A stretch of DNA of 64,000 nucleotides from JALYNX01 sp963746905 (GTDB lineage: Bacteria > Actinomycetota > Acidimicrobiia > Spongiisociales > ZC4RG35). The stretch lies in NCBI GenBank assembly GCA_963746905.1, contig CAVVCY010000003.1, positions 496,001-560,000 on the forward strand. The letters are read 5' to 3'. Below the pieces are notes generated by a model. That model was given only the letters and a program-made list of their open reading frames with translations. It did not search any database and was not told the origin of the DNA. The first letter of the stretch is position 1. Every line of letters starts with the position of its first letter. Made by a program: the position numbers and the translations under genes. Shown here in pieces: positions 1-10,847 of the stretch.

Positions 1-999
1 CCGCCTGGCATCCAGAAGTTCGCCTTCGCCAACTCTGGCGCTGAGGCGGTCGAAGCCGCCGTGAAGCTCGCCAAATACTCGACCGGGCGTCAGGGAGTCA
101 TCGCCTTCCGCGGGGCGTTTCATGGGCGGACCATGGGGTCGATTAGCTACACCACCTCCAACGCCAGGTACCGGGATGGGTACCACCCGGTCCTGGGATC
201 GGTGTTCGTGGCCCCCTTCCCCCACCCCTATCGCTGGGGGATGACCGAGGCCGAGGCCGTCGATCACGCCCTCAACGAGTTGCGGATGACCTTCAAGCAC
301 GTGGTCACCCCCAAAAACATCGCTTGCTTCTTGGTGGAACCGGTTCAGGGCGAGGGCGGTTACTACCCGGCGCCATCGGCATTCCTCGACGCTCTTAGGG
401 AACTTGCGAACGAGCACGGGATCATGCTGGTCTACGACGAGGTCCAAACCGGCTTCGGCCGGACCGCCGAGTGGTTCGCAGCCGACCACTTCGACGCCAA
501 GCCGGACATCATGGCCATGGGCAAGGGGATCGCCAATGGCTTGCCCCTCTCCGCCTATGGATCCTCGGTCGAGATCATGGACAACTGGCCGGTCGGCGCC
601 CACGGCACCACCTTCGGGGGCAACCCCGTCTCGACCGCCGCCGCGGTGGCGGTGATGGACACCATGGAAGGGCTCCTCCCCCACGCCCGGGAGCTGTCGA
701 AGCGGGTCTTTGAGCGCTTCCATGAGATGGCGGAGAGTCACCCCACGATCGGAGACGTGCGCGGCCTGGGGTTGATGACCGGTGTCGAGTTGGTCACTGA
801 CCGGGAGAGCCGGACTCCGGACAAGCCCGCCTTCCAGCACGTCGAAAAGCACGCCTACGACCGTGATCTGATTGTCATCAATTGTGGCCCCGACGGGAAC
901 GTCATCCGTTTCATCCCGCCACTGGTGGCCACCACCGAGGAGGTCGACTGGGCGATGGACCTGCTTGACGAAGGTCTGACCAGTTGGGAGAGCCGCTAG
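1..999 (+). CDS. Class III PLP aminotransferase (GabT-like), 5' truncated
   Basis: The reading frame is open from base 1, so the true start lies to the left of the window. The visible 332 residues cover the PLP-binding large domain and the C-terminal small domain of a class III aminotransferase. Visible motifs are SGAEAVEAA (cofactor phosphate region), AFHGRT, EPVQGEGG, DEVQTGFGR (the Asp binds the pyridine nitrogen) and AMGKGIANG, whose Lys should form the Schiff base. The family moves an amino group from 4-aminobutyrate, ornithine or related omega-amines to 2-oxoglutarate. GabT-like is the best guess, but the exact substrate cannot be read from sequence. It ends with TAG at 997-999 and abuts a decayed gene on the other strand. 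Confidence 0.88.
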   Translation, partial: PPGIQKFAFANSGAEAVEAAVKLAKYSTGRQGVIAFRGAFHGRTMGSISYTTSNARYRDGYHPVLGSVFVAPFPHPYRWGMTEAEAVDHALNELRMTFKHVVTPKNIACFLVEPVQGEGGYYPAPSAFLDALRELANEHGIMLVYDEVQTGFGRTAEWFAADHFDAKPDIMAMGKGIANGLPLSAYGSSVEIMDNWPVGAHGTTFGGNPVSTAAAVAVMDTMEGLLPHARELSKRVFERFHEMAESHPTIGDVRGLGLMTGVELVTDRESRTPDKPAFQHVEKHAYDRDLIVINCGPDGNVIRFIPPLVATTEEVDWAMDLLDEGLTSWESR

Positions 1000-1530
1000 C
1001 GGCCAGCCCGACTTCGCCCTGACCGCGGCGATCGCCTGGTCGATGGTTGGATAGAGGGCCGGTCCGGACCCCCGCTCGCCAGTTGGGAGCAGGTCCTGCA
1101 CCTGGCCTATGTCGTGTGCGATCACCAGATCGACCTCATTCGACCGCAATTCTTCGTTTACTTCGATGAGCATTCGCACCGCGGTGACGTCGATCGAGGG
1201 GATGGTCTCGGCATCGATGATCACTGCCTTCGTCCCCGGCCTTGCCGCGGCTGAGCGGATATGGGCACGCACGAACTCCGAGTTGGCAAAGAAGAGGCCG
1301 CTTTCGACCCGAACGATCTCTATGCCAGCAGGCTTGACCGCCTCCGGCCTGCGCTCGATGTCGGTGTAGACGTCTGTGCCCGGAACCACCCCGAGTTCGG
1401 CGATGTGCGGCCTGGAGGACCGATAGACGATGAGCAGGATCGACACGATGATGCCGATGAACAGACCGGGCAGGGTGTCGAAGATGAGAACCCCGAGCAC
1501 CGCTGCCATCGCGGCGATGAAGTCCGGCCG
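1000..1530 (-). pseudogene. SulP-family anion transporter remnant (last membrane helix plus STAS domain)
   Basis: Reading the minus strand downward from base 1530 gives a fragment starting RPDFIAAMAAVLGVLIF, then a hydrophobic helix (LPGLFIGIIVSILLIVYR), SSRPHIAELG, and a STAS-like stretch ending near TIDQAIAAVRA. This matches the C-terminus of SulP sulfate/bicarbonate transporters. The roughly 400 residues that should hold the other helices are absent: above 1530 the frame loses resemblance and runs into a lipoprotein start. There is no stop after the STAS domain, and the frame stays open antisense through the aminotransferase to the window edge. I read it as a 5'-deleted, stop-less relic. 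It accounts for the otherwise empty 640 bases between the flanking genes. Confidence 0.75.
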
Positions 1531-1642
1531 GGCGGGGCTGGACGTGGGGCGGCTATTGGGATTCTCCCACCGACTTCCAGCACTTTTCGACAACAGGACA
1601 TTGACCGGGAACCGACTCGTGGTGAAACGACATCTAATCCCC

Positions 1643-2461
1643 ATGGGAAGGAAGACCATCGGACTGCTCGCCGCAGCCACCCTGCTCCTTGTCGCCTGTG
1701 GAACCGAGATCGCCACCCTCGAACCGCCAGACGATCCGGTCACCCCCGTCATGCGCATCCACTACGAGGGTGGATTCGTGCCCCTGGAGTGGAGCCTCGC
1801 CTCTGGCCCCTCTTATGAGCTCCTGAGCGATGGCCGCTTGATAATTCCCGGTGTCACAACCATGCAGTACCCCGGACCTCTTGTGGTTCCCTACCAGCAG
1901 GTTCAGTTGAGCGAGGCCGATGTCGACCGGGTGATGGCCCTGCTCCAGGACATGGGAATCGCGGAGATGACGGACGAGAGGGACGACTCTCAGGCTGCCC
2001 ACATCGCCGACGCTCCCAACTATGTCATCACCTTTTGGGACGATCAAGGCGAGCACAAGTACTCGATCTACGCCCTTGGGATCGAGTCCGACGCCAACAA
2101 CGCCGCCACCCAGGCGGCCGTCCAACTCGACGCTCTGATGCTCGAGCTGTCCTCGAACCCGACCGAGCCCTACGTGGCTGACGAGATCAAGGTGTTGGCC
2201 GGGGTGAGCACAGCTCAGCCCGAACCTGGCTTCGAAGACGTTCGCCCCTGGCCGTTGCCCGACGATCCTCAGGAATGGGGCGGGTTCTCCGGGATCGACT
2301 GGAAGTGCAACGTCTACCTGGGTGACACCATCGATCTGTTCGCTGATGCCACTCAGGTCACCACCTGGACTCCGCCATCCGGCGACGGAGACCCCTACAC
2401 CCTGCTCGTGCGACAGTTGCTGCCCGGCGAGGAAGGCTGCCGGGAGCTCGCCTCGCCCTAG
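1643..2461 (+). CDS. Predicted lipoprotein, unknown function
   Basis: This encodes 272 residues beginning MGRKTIGLLAAATLLLVACG, a short lipoprotein signal peptide with lipobox LVAC; the Cys would be lipidated. The mature part is acidic, with a low-complexity linker after the Cys and repeated Trp/Pro-containing beta-like segments. I recognise no enzymatic motif. A much longer frame extends upstream, but the ATG at 1643 is chosen because only this start puts the signal peptide at the N-terminus. It lies between a decayed transporter and a convergent trpB. It could be a surface-anchored binding or sensor protein, but nothing shows which. Confidence 0.75.
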   Translation: MGRKTIGLLAAATLLLVACGTEIATLEPPDDPVTPVMRIHYEGGFVPLEWSLASGPSYELLSDGRLIIPGVTTMQYPGPLVVPYQQVQLSEADVDRVMALLQDMGIAEMTDERDDSQAAHIADAPNYVITFWDDQGEHKYSIYALGIESDANNAATQAAVQLDALMLELSSNPTEPYVADEIKVLAGVSTAQPEPGFEDVRPWPLPDDPQEWGGFSGIDWKCNVYLGDTIDLFADATQVTTWTPPSGDGDPYTLLVRQLLPGEEGCRELASP

Positions 2462-2517
2462 GCCCCCCTCGCCCGACCTGGAAGGTCGGGCGGTCCCCCC
2501 GCTTCGCAGGGGGACAA
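2462..2517. repeat. Dispersed GC-rich palindromic repeat, variant copy
   Basis: The element starts GCCCCCCTCG and ends with a CCCCCC/GGGGG hairpin followed by GACAA. The same outer blocks occur in two identical 66-bp copies at 30451-30597. The inner palindrome differs: here it is CGCCCGACCT-GGA-AGGTCGGGCG. It sits directly after the lipoprotein stop codon, between convergent genes. Confidence 0.7.
2470..2492. terminator. Perfect 10-bp stem between convergent genes
   Basis: CGCCCGACCT pairs perfectly with AGGTCGGGCG across a 3-base loop, just after the lipoprotein stop and before the trpB end. There is no U-tract on either side. It could act as a bidirectional terminator, but it is also the core of the dispersed repeat. 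Confidence 0.45.
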
Positions 2518-2524
2518 AAGCTCC

Positions 2525-3880
2525 TCAGGCGATGACCGGGACCTTCTCCATGGCGGCCGCGATCCGCTCCTCCGGGTACTCGTAGTCCTCCATCGAGCCA
2601 TCGAAGTGAGACTGATATGCGCCCATGTCGAAATGCCCATGCCCCGATAGGTTGAAGACGATCACCTTTTCCTCACCGGACTCCTTGGCTTGCTCGGCCT
2701 GAGCAAGCGCCGAAGCTATGGCATGGCTCGACTCCGGGGCGGGAAGAATGCCTTCGGTGCGGGCGAACTTGACGGCAGCGGTGAAGGTCTCGGTTTGCTG
2801 CCTCGCCTCGGCTTCGATTACTCCCTGATCGTGGAGTAGCGACACCAGAGGCGCCATCCCGTGATACCGAAGCCCACCAGCATGGATCGGGTCGGGCACA
2901 AAGTCATGGCCCAGGGTGTGCATCTTGACGATGGGGGCCATCCCCACCGCGTCGCCGAAATCGAACTGGTAGCTGCCCCTGGTCAACGAGGGGGCGGCGG
3001 CCGGCTCGACAGCGATCACGGTCGGGTTGGTGGTCCCGGCCAACTTGTCTCGAAGAAAGGGGAAGGCGAACCCTGAGAAGTTCGAACCGCCACCAGCACA
3101 ACCAATGAGGACATCTGGCGTCTCCCCCACCAGGGCCAACTGCTTCAGCGCTTCCTCGCCAATCACAGTCTGATGCATAAGCACGTGGTTAAGGACCGAG
3201 CCCAACGAGTACTTGGTGTCATCGTGGGTTGCCGCCACCTCGACCGCCTCGGAGATGGCAATGCCAAGACTCCCGGTTGAAGTTGGGTCGGCCTCGAGGA
3301 TCGAGCGCCCGGCCCCGGTCCGGTCCGAGGGCGACGGGTAGACGGTGGCACCCCAGGCTTCGATCATCGCCCGACGATATGGCTTCTGGTCGTAGGAGGC
3401 CCGGACCATGTAGACCTCCAACTCGATGCCGAACAAGGCGCAGGCAAACGAGAGTGCCGATCCCCACTGGCCGGCTCCGGTCTCCGTGGACAGCTTTTTC
3501 ACCCCGGCTTTGGCGTTGTAGTAGGCCTGAGCCACCGCAGTGTTCGGCTTGTGCGATCCGGCCGGACTAACTCCTTCGTACTTGTAATAGATCCGAGCCG
3601 GGCCGCCGATCGAGTTCTCCAGGTTCTTGGCCCGATATAGCGGCGTTGGGCGCCACATCCGGTAGACCTCGCGGACCTCTTCAGGGATCTCGATGAACCG
3701 GTCCTGACTTACTTCCTGGAGGATGAGATCCATCGGGAACAGAGGCGCCAGATCGTCGGGCCCCACCGGCTCGTGGGTGCCCGGATGGAGAACCGGCGGA
3801 GGCGGGACCGGAAGATCGGGGACGATGTTGTACCAGTGGGTCGGCAGCTCTGACTCCGGCAGGGTGATCTTGGTGTCCAT
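2525..3880 (-). CDS. trpB: Tryptophan synthase beta chain, TrpB2 type
   Basis: A 451-residue PLP enzyme with the N-terminal extension typical of TrpB2 (roughly the first 90 residues, before RMWRPTPLYRAKNLE). The Schiff-base Lys lies in AGSHKPNTA. GAGQWGSA and the glycine-rich phosphate loop CAGGGSNFSG are intact. The enzyme condenses indole with L-serine. TrpB2 is often encoded away from the trp operon and may salvage free indole rather than channel it from TrpA. No trpA, trpC or other trp gene is visible here, which fits. It converges with the lipoprotein at 1643, and its 5' end is about 70 bases from a divergent MBL gene. Confidence 0.93.
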   Translation of the reverse strand: MDTKITLPESELPTHWYNIVPDLPVPPPPVLHPGTHEPVGPDDLAPLFPMDLILQEVSQDRFIEIPEEVREVYRMWRPTPLYRAKNLENSIGGPARIYYKYEGVSPAGSHKPNTAVAQAYYNAKAGVKKLSTETGAGQWGSALSFACALFGIELEVYMVRASYDQKPYRRAMIEAWGATVYPSPSDRTGAGRSILEADPTSTGSLGIAISEAVEVAATHDDTKYSLGSVLNHVLMHQTVIGEEALKQLALVGETPDVLIGCAGGGSNFSGFAFPFLRDKLAGTTNPTVIAVEPAAAPSLTRGSYQFDFGDAVGMAPIVKMHTLGHDFVPDPIHAGGLRYHGMAPLVSLLHDQGVIEAEARQQTETFTAAVKFARTEGILPAPESSHAIASALAQAEQAKESGEEKVIVFNLSGHGHFDMGAYQSHFDGSMEDYEYPEERIAAAMEKVPVIA

Positions 3881-3947
3881 AGTTTGAAGTTACACCGCTA
3901 GGTCGAGGGTATGTTGGGCCCGGGAAGAGCTAACCGGGAGCGATTCA

Positions 3948-4709
3948 ATGACCGATGGCCCCTTGTTCAGCCGCCGAATGGCGATCGCCGAGATGGGCAA
4001 GGCCGGTCTGGCTGTAGCCGTCCTTGGAATTGCAGCCTGCTCCGACGAGGGAACCGGCGGCTCGAGCAGTCCGACCACGTCGGCACCACGGGCGGCAACC
4101 TCGAGCACCGTGGTCGTCGGGTCGTCCTACAGGCGCATCAATCTCGGATTCGTCAACGCCTACATCCTTTTCCGCGCCGGCGAGGTGGCGCTGGTCGATA
4201 CCGGCACCTCGGGAAGCGAGGAGGCGATTGCGGCTGCCCTCGACGGAATCGGGGTGGGATGGGAGGCCGTGGGCCATGTGATCGTCACTCACAAGCATCC
4301 AGACCACCAGGGGAGCCTGGCCGCGGTGGTGGCACTGGCTCCGGCCGCGCATGTCTACGCCGGAGCCGAAGACATACCTGAGATGGAGACCGTCACCACA
4401 CCCACCGCGGTGGGCGACGGGGAACAGGTGTTTGGCTTGGAGATCATCAAGACCCCGGGGCACACAGCCGGTCACATCTCGGTACTCGACGAGGTGGCGG
4501 GGGTCATGGTGACCGGTGACGCCCTCAATGGGCTCAATGGAGGGGTGACAGGACCCAACCCGTCGTTCTCCGAGGACATGACGGCGGCCAACGCATCCGT
4601 GGCCAAGCTGGCGGGGTTCACCTACCAGACTGCTCTGTTTGGCCACGGTGAGCCGGTGCTCACCGAGGCTTCGGAACGGGTCAACGAACTCGCATCGAGT
4701 CTCGGCTGA
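3948..4709 (+). CDS. Metallo-beta-lactamase-fold hydrolase, predicted Tat lipoprotein
   Basis: This encodes 253 residues. The N-terminus has a twin arginine (SRRMAIAEMGKAG), a hydrophobic stretch and IAACS, which suggests a Tat-exported lipoprotein. After a Ser/Thr-rich linker comes an MBL fold with TGTSGSEE, the metal motif THKHPDHQG (HxHxDH), TPGHTAGH, a GDALN Asp and a late FGHGEP His. All metal ligands of the family therefore appear present. MBL-fold enzymes of this type include glyoxalase II-like thioesterases and lactonases; the substrate is not evident. It is followed 27 bases later by a DUF456 gene on the same strand. Confidence 0.85.
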   Translation: MTDGPLFSRRMAIAEMGKAGLAVAVLGIAACSDEGTGGSSSPTTSAPRAATSSTVVVGSSYRRINLGFVNAYILFRAGEVALVDTGTSGSEEAIAAALDGIGVGWEAVGHVIVTHKHPDHQGSLAAVVALAPAAHVYAGAEDIPEMETVTTPTAVGDGEQVFGLEIIKTPGHTAGHISVLDEVAGVMVTGDALNGLNGGVTGPNPSFSEDMTAANASVAKLAGFTYQTALFGHGEPVLTEASERVNELASSLG

Positions 4710-4736
4710 GAGCCCGGCAATCCTTACGATCCGGAC

Positions 4737-5216
4737 ATGAGCCCGCTTGGAGAGTTCGTGGTGGCACTGGCGATTCTCGCCGGCCTATTTGGGATCGTCC
4801 TCCCATTCCTACCGGGGCTGATCCTGATCGTTGCCGCGGTCCTGGTCTGGGCCTTCGCCGTCGGCACTCCGACCGCATGGGCGGTGGCATTGGTCAGCAT
4901 CGCGCTCGGAGTTGGAGGCACGATCTTCAAGTACCTGGTGCCTGGCCGCCGGCTGAAAGAGGTGGGCCTGCCTACGTCGACCCTGGTCATTGCGATCGGA
5001 GTCGCCATCGTGGGCCTCTTCGTCATCCCGGTGGTCGGAGCCCCCATCGGATTCGTTGCCACGATCTACCTGGCCGAGCGGATCCGCGTCGGCGCCAAGG
5101 CGGCGTGGCCGACCACGAAGACGTCACTGGGGGCGGTGGCGGCCTCGATCGGGATCGAACTGGCGACCGGCCTCATCATCGCCGCCCTCTGGTTCGGCGC
5201 GGTGATCTTCGACTGA
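4737..5216 (+). CDS. DUF456 family membrane protein
   Basis: This encodes 159 mostly hydrophobic residues with about four membrane segments. The family signature near the N-terminus is visible (LAILAGLFGIVLPFLPGLILI), with the repeated VGLFVIPVVGAPIGFV in the middle and an AERIRVGAKAAWPTTKTS segment before the last helix. DUF456 has no assigned function. The ATG at 4737 follows the MBL gene closely, so the two are probably co-transcribed. It converges with acs. Confidence 0.85.
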   Translation: MSPLGEFVVALAILAGLFGIVLPFLPGLILIVAAVLVWAFAVGTPTAWAVALVSIALGVGGTIFKYLVPGRRLKEVGLPTSTLVIAIGVAIVGLFVIPVVGAPIGFVATIYLAERIRVGAKAAWPTTKTSLGAVAASIGIELATGLIIAALWFGAVIFD

Positions 5217-5225
5217 TCTCCGTAG

Positions 5226-5266
5226 TTGGGTTGCACAGGTCCGTATTTGACCCCTGTTGATCCCAA
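5226..5266. repeat. 41-bp dispersed palindrome, copy 1
   Basis: The layout is TTGGG-5-CAGG-13-CCTG-5-CCCAA, an interrupted palindrome whose loop reads TCCGTATTTGACC. A second copy at 35886-35926, in opposite orientation, has the same arm sequences and spacings and shares the flanking AATTAG. It sits between the convergent ends of the DUF456 gene and acs. The form resembles REP-type intergenic elements; no associated transposase is in the window. Confidence 0.7.
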
Positions 5267-5278
5267 TTAGAGGTGGGT

Positions 5279-7224
<1,946 letters not shown>

Positions 7225-7228
<4 letters not shown>

Positions 7229-8716
7229 GCGCTCTCATCCTCCTCGGGGTCGGCGGAAGCTACCAGAGGCTTGCGGGCCCGCCACCAGGTGACAAGGCCG
7301 ATAGCGGCGAAGGCGATCATCAGGACGTCACCGGTCCGGGCGTAAAGGGAGGGCTGGAGACCATCCACGCTTCCGTAGAGGATCTCCTGGGTGCCAAGCC
7401 CGGTGGTCGGCGACAAGCCACCACCTGCGCTGATGAACGCCGATTTCCCGGTGACCGCGGCATGGACCACGTCAAGGCCCAATTCGGCGGCCCGCATCCG
7501 GGTCATCCCGATGAACTGATCGGAACCGGGGGTGGTCCCATACGAGGCCTCGTTGGTGGCGACCACGATGAAGTTGGCGCCCTCCTTCACATGCTGTCTC
7601 GGGTAACGGGAGAAGCCGCCCTCGAAGGAGATCACCGAGCCCATCATCACCCCGTCGCCAAGGTCGAACACCACCGGGCCGTCGCCGGGGATCATGTCAC
7701 GGGGCACCTGATCGAGGGCCGGGATCCATTCGAATAGGGGACGGATCGGGATGTACTCCCCGAACGGAACGGGGTGTTGTTTCTGGTATTCGCCGACGAT
7801 CTCACCTTGAGGGTTGAACACGATGTTGACGTTCACCCACTGCGTGTCGCTGATCGGGCGATCCGAGCCGACCAGGAACCAGGCCCCGATGCGCCGGGCC
7901 TCGGCGGCGATCGCATCTCCGATCTCCGGGTTCTGCACCGGGTCGGCATTGAAACCGCCGGTCGAACCCTCGGCCCAGACCACCAAGGACACCGCTCCCG
8001 GCTCGATGGTCTTGGTCAATTCGAGATGTTGCTGGAAAGTGCGGAGTCGCTCGTCGGGCGGGCAGTGCTCGAAAGGACAGGGCGTGGATCCCTGGACAAC
8101 GGCCACAGGGATTCCCTGACTCTGCGCGTTCCGGTTGTAGTGGGGATTGACTGAGCCACCCAGAAGGAGGATCGGCAGCGGGGTCAGGACCCACCAATTG
8201 CGTGGCTTCCTCCACAGCGCCACCACCGCGGCCACAGCCATCACGGCCAGCACGGTGACCCCGGTGTGTCCCGTACATCGGGGCGAAGTCCCGGGCCCAA
8301 ACCTGATCGGACAGGCCGTAGCCCACGGCCCCCCACTCGAAAGAGAGGACTGGCATGTGATAACGGATCAACTCGGTGACGGCCCAGCCCCCGACTGCGA
8401 GCAGGAACCAGGTCCCGGAATCACGATCGTTGTACTTCGACAGCCACCATCCGTAGGCCGCCCAGAAAGTGGCCTGGTACACCACGAGGGGGATCACCGC
8501 CACCAGACCAAGCTCTACGAACCACCAGAGCAGGATGGCGTTGAACACCATCCCGTAGGCCGTGCCCAGCAACAGACCCTGCTTGCGGTTGGGCGCAGTG
8601 CGCAACCCGGCGAGGAAGAGGGCAACGCCAGGCAGGATCAGCCACCCGGGGCCGATTCGGGGAAAAGCGAGGCCGGAGAGGACAGCCCCACCGACAACCA
8701 GCAACAGGCCAGTCAC
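7225..8716 (-). CDS. lnt: Apolipoprotein N-acyltransferase-like, frameshifted, catalytic Cys replaced by Ser
   Basis: The gene is split. The N-terminal half, from a probable GTG at 8716, carries the membrane helices (MTGLLLVVGGAVLSG onward) to about 8268. There the frame shifts by one base into the C-terminal half, which holds the last cytoplasmic segment, the nitrilase-like domain and a final helix. Removing one base restores MYG-HTGVTV. Of the catalytic triad, Glu (VVWAEGS) and Lys (EYQKQHPVPFGEY) are present, but the expected Cys reads Ser (GSVISFEGG; codon TCC). The family N-acylates apolipoproteins in the membrane. Many predicted lipoproteins are encoded nearby, so a loss here would matter. 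It overlaps acs by four bases. Confidence 0.8.
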
Positions 8717-8757
8717 CGGCGAGAGGGTAGGGATTCCCGTTCCGTAGAGTGCCGGCC

Positions 8758-9568
8758 ATGTGGGAAGGTGACCTCTGGGTTGCGGTGCGAGCGGCACGGG
8801 CCGGAGCCGATGTGGTTCGCCGTGGCTTTGAGGAGTCCTTCGACACCGAGATGAAAGGCGTCGTCGACCCGGTGACCGACATCGACCGTGAGGCGGAGGC
8901 CGCGGTCACCGAGGTCATCTCCGACCATTTCCCGGACGACTCCATCCTCGCCGAGGAGGGCGGAGGCGGCGGACGATTGGCACGGTCCACGGGTTTGGAT
9001 CATTGATCCACTCGACGGCACCGTGAACTTCGTCAACCGCGTCCCTCATGTTGCGGTCTCGGTCGCCCTCTGGGACAACGGCGAGCCCTTGGTTGGGGTA
9101 GTTATCGATGTCGGCCGAAATGAGGAGTTCGTAGCAGCTGTCGGTGAAGGGGCGCGCAGCAACGGGCAGGCGATCCACGTGTCCAACACCGACTCGCTGG
9201 AGGATTCACTGCTGGCAACGGGTTTTCCCTACGACCGTCAGGAACATGCCGGGGCCTATCTCGAGGCCATGGAACAAGTGATGACCCGGTGCCGGGACTC
9301 ACGACGGATGGGTGCAGCTGCCCTCGACATGGCCTGGGTGGCCTGCGGCCGCTTCGATGGTTACTGGGAGCACGCAGGGACCCATGGTGTGAAGCCCTGG
9401 GACGCGGCGGCGGCCATGCTCCTCGTGACAGAGGCCGGTGGGACCGCCACGAACAGCAAGGGCGGGGTCAACGACCTCGAACCGTCCGCCTTTGTCGTCA
9501 CCAACGGCAAGATCCACGAGGACCTGCGGATGGTCATCGACGAGCACATGCCGGCTCATCTCCAATGA
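8758..9568 (+). CDS. Inositol monophosphatase family protein, frameshifted
   Basis: The N-terminal part runs from ATG 8758 to the AEE metal motif (SILAEEGG). The frame then breaks in a G-rich run at about 8960-8972. The next frame resumes with DDWHGPRVWIIDPLDGTVNFV, containing the second metal motif DPLDGT, and continues to WDAAAAMLLVTEAGG, the third metal site. Both halves are well conserved and together give a normal length of about 270 residues. The family dephosphorylates inositol-1-phosphate, histidinol phosphate, PAP or fructose-1,6-bisphosphate. It is divergent from lnt, and its TGA overlaps the next ATG. Confidence 0.82.
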
Positions 9569-10803
9569 AGCTTCACGACCACCACTTCCATCCGATGGGC
9601 TACGCCCAGATGAAGACCGGGCTCGACTTGATGGACTCGGCGGACCTCAACCAGGTGAAAGCTCGGGTCGCCGCCAGGGCCGAACAGACCTCGGGGGCGA
9701 TCATCGGTCAACGACTGAACGATGAGGGCCTCGCCGAGCTTCAGCTCCCCACAAGGACCGATCTGGATGAAGCCCTGCCCGACCGCCCGGTGGTCCTCTA
9801 TCGCTACTGCGGACATATCGCAATCGCCAACAGCGAGGCGCTACGACTCGCCGGGATCGACGCCAACACGCCGGACCCGCCCGGCGGGACCTTCGACCGG
9901 GACCGAACCGGTTTCCCAACCGGGGTCCTGCGGGAAACCGCCCTGCTTGTGATCGGGAACGCCATCGCCCCACTCGCCGAAGCCCCCTCCGATGCAGATG
10001 TCCTCGAAGCGCTGCGAGGGCTCCTCGACTACGGCCTCGGATCCGTAACCGGGATGGTCTCGGCAACGGATCCGATTTGGTGCGGGGTCGGTGACGAGTT
10101 GGAGACCCTTTGCCGCATGGCACCCGACCTTCCCCTCGACATCGACGTATACGTGATCACCGAAAGCCCGGCCGACCTGGTTTCCGCGGCCAAGCGCATT
10201 ACTGAGGCAGACGGTCGTCTCAGTTTCTCCGGCTGGAAAGGTTTCGCCGACGGAAGTTTTGGCGGGCATACCGCTTCGATGTATGAGCCGTTCGCCGACA
10301 AGCCGAACGCCACCGGGACCCTCCGTCTCTACCCCGGCCAGGCGTTGACCATGGCCGAGGCCTCCCTGGAGATCGGGGGTGGAGTTGCCCTCCATGCGAT
10401 CGGCGACCGTGCCAACGACGCCGTCCTCGATGTCTTCGAGAGCCTCACCCGTGACGGAACCGACCCGTCGTTGCTCCGAGTGGAGCATGCCTCCCTCCTC
10501 ACCGAGTCCGCGATCGAGCGGATGGCCCGTCTCGGGGTCACTGCTTCGGTGCAGCCCGCCTTCCTCGGATCGGAGGCTTCCTGGCTCCACAAGCGGTTGG
10601 GCGAGGAGAGAATGCGACGGGCTTATCCGTTCCGCACCCTGGAGGAAGCCGGAGTGCATCTGATCGGCGGCAGCGACTCACCCGTGGAGTTGCCGGATCC
10701 ACAGTGCGGGATCAGGGCGGCGGTCAACCGACCTGGTTTCAACGCTGACGAGGCATTGACCACTGACCAGGCGGCCGCGCTCTTTGCCCCTCCGGCCCGC
10801 TGA
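9565..10803 (+). CDS. Amidohydrolase family 3 (YtcJ-like), compact form
   Basis: This encodes 412 residues. The start is the ATG of an ATGA overlap with the preceding gene, so the protein begins directly at the metal motif HDHHFHP. Family signatures follow: PTRTDLDEALPDRPVV, GHIAIANSEALRLAGI, KGFADGSFGGHTA, HAIGDRANDAVLD, VEHASLL and GGSDSPVE. YtcJ-type proteins are usually about 540 residues with an N-terminal beta-sandwich and a C-terminal ADLVVLD segment; both are missing. The substrate is unknown. A longer frame upstream of 9565 overlaps the phosphatase and is not used. Confidence 0.85.
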   Translation: MKLHDHHFHPMGYAQMKTGLDLMDSADLNQVKARVAARAEQTSGAIIGQRLNDEGLAELQLPTRTDLDEALPDRPVVLYRYCGHIAIANSEALRLAGIDANTPDPPGGTFDRDRTGFPTGVLRETALLVIGNAIAPLAEAPSDADVLEALRGLLDYGLGSVTGMVSATDPIWCGVGDELETLCRMAPDLPLDIDVYVITESPADLVSAAKRITEADGRLSFSGWKGFADGSFGGHTASMYEPFADKPNATGTLRLYPGQALTMAEASLEIGGGVALHAIGDRANDAVLDVFESLTRDGTDPSLLRVEHASLLTESAIERMARLGVTASVQPAFLGSEASWLHKRLGEERMRRAYPFRTLEEAGVHLIGGSDSPVELPDPQCGIRAAVNRPGFNADEALTTDQAAALFAPPAR

Positions 10804-10847
10804 CGGCTTGGAGTGCAGGGGGCCCACTTCCACTACCGTCGCGGCCC

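Noticed and set aside
9289..9564. Longer N-terminus for the amidohydrolase
   Set aside because: It overlaps the conserved C-terminal half of the inositol phosphatase; the ATGA overlap start is coherent.
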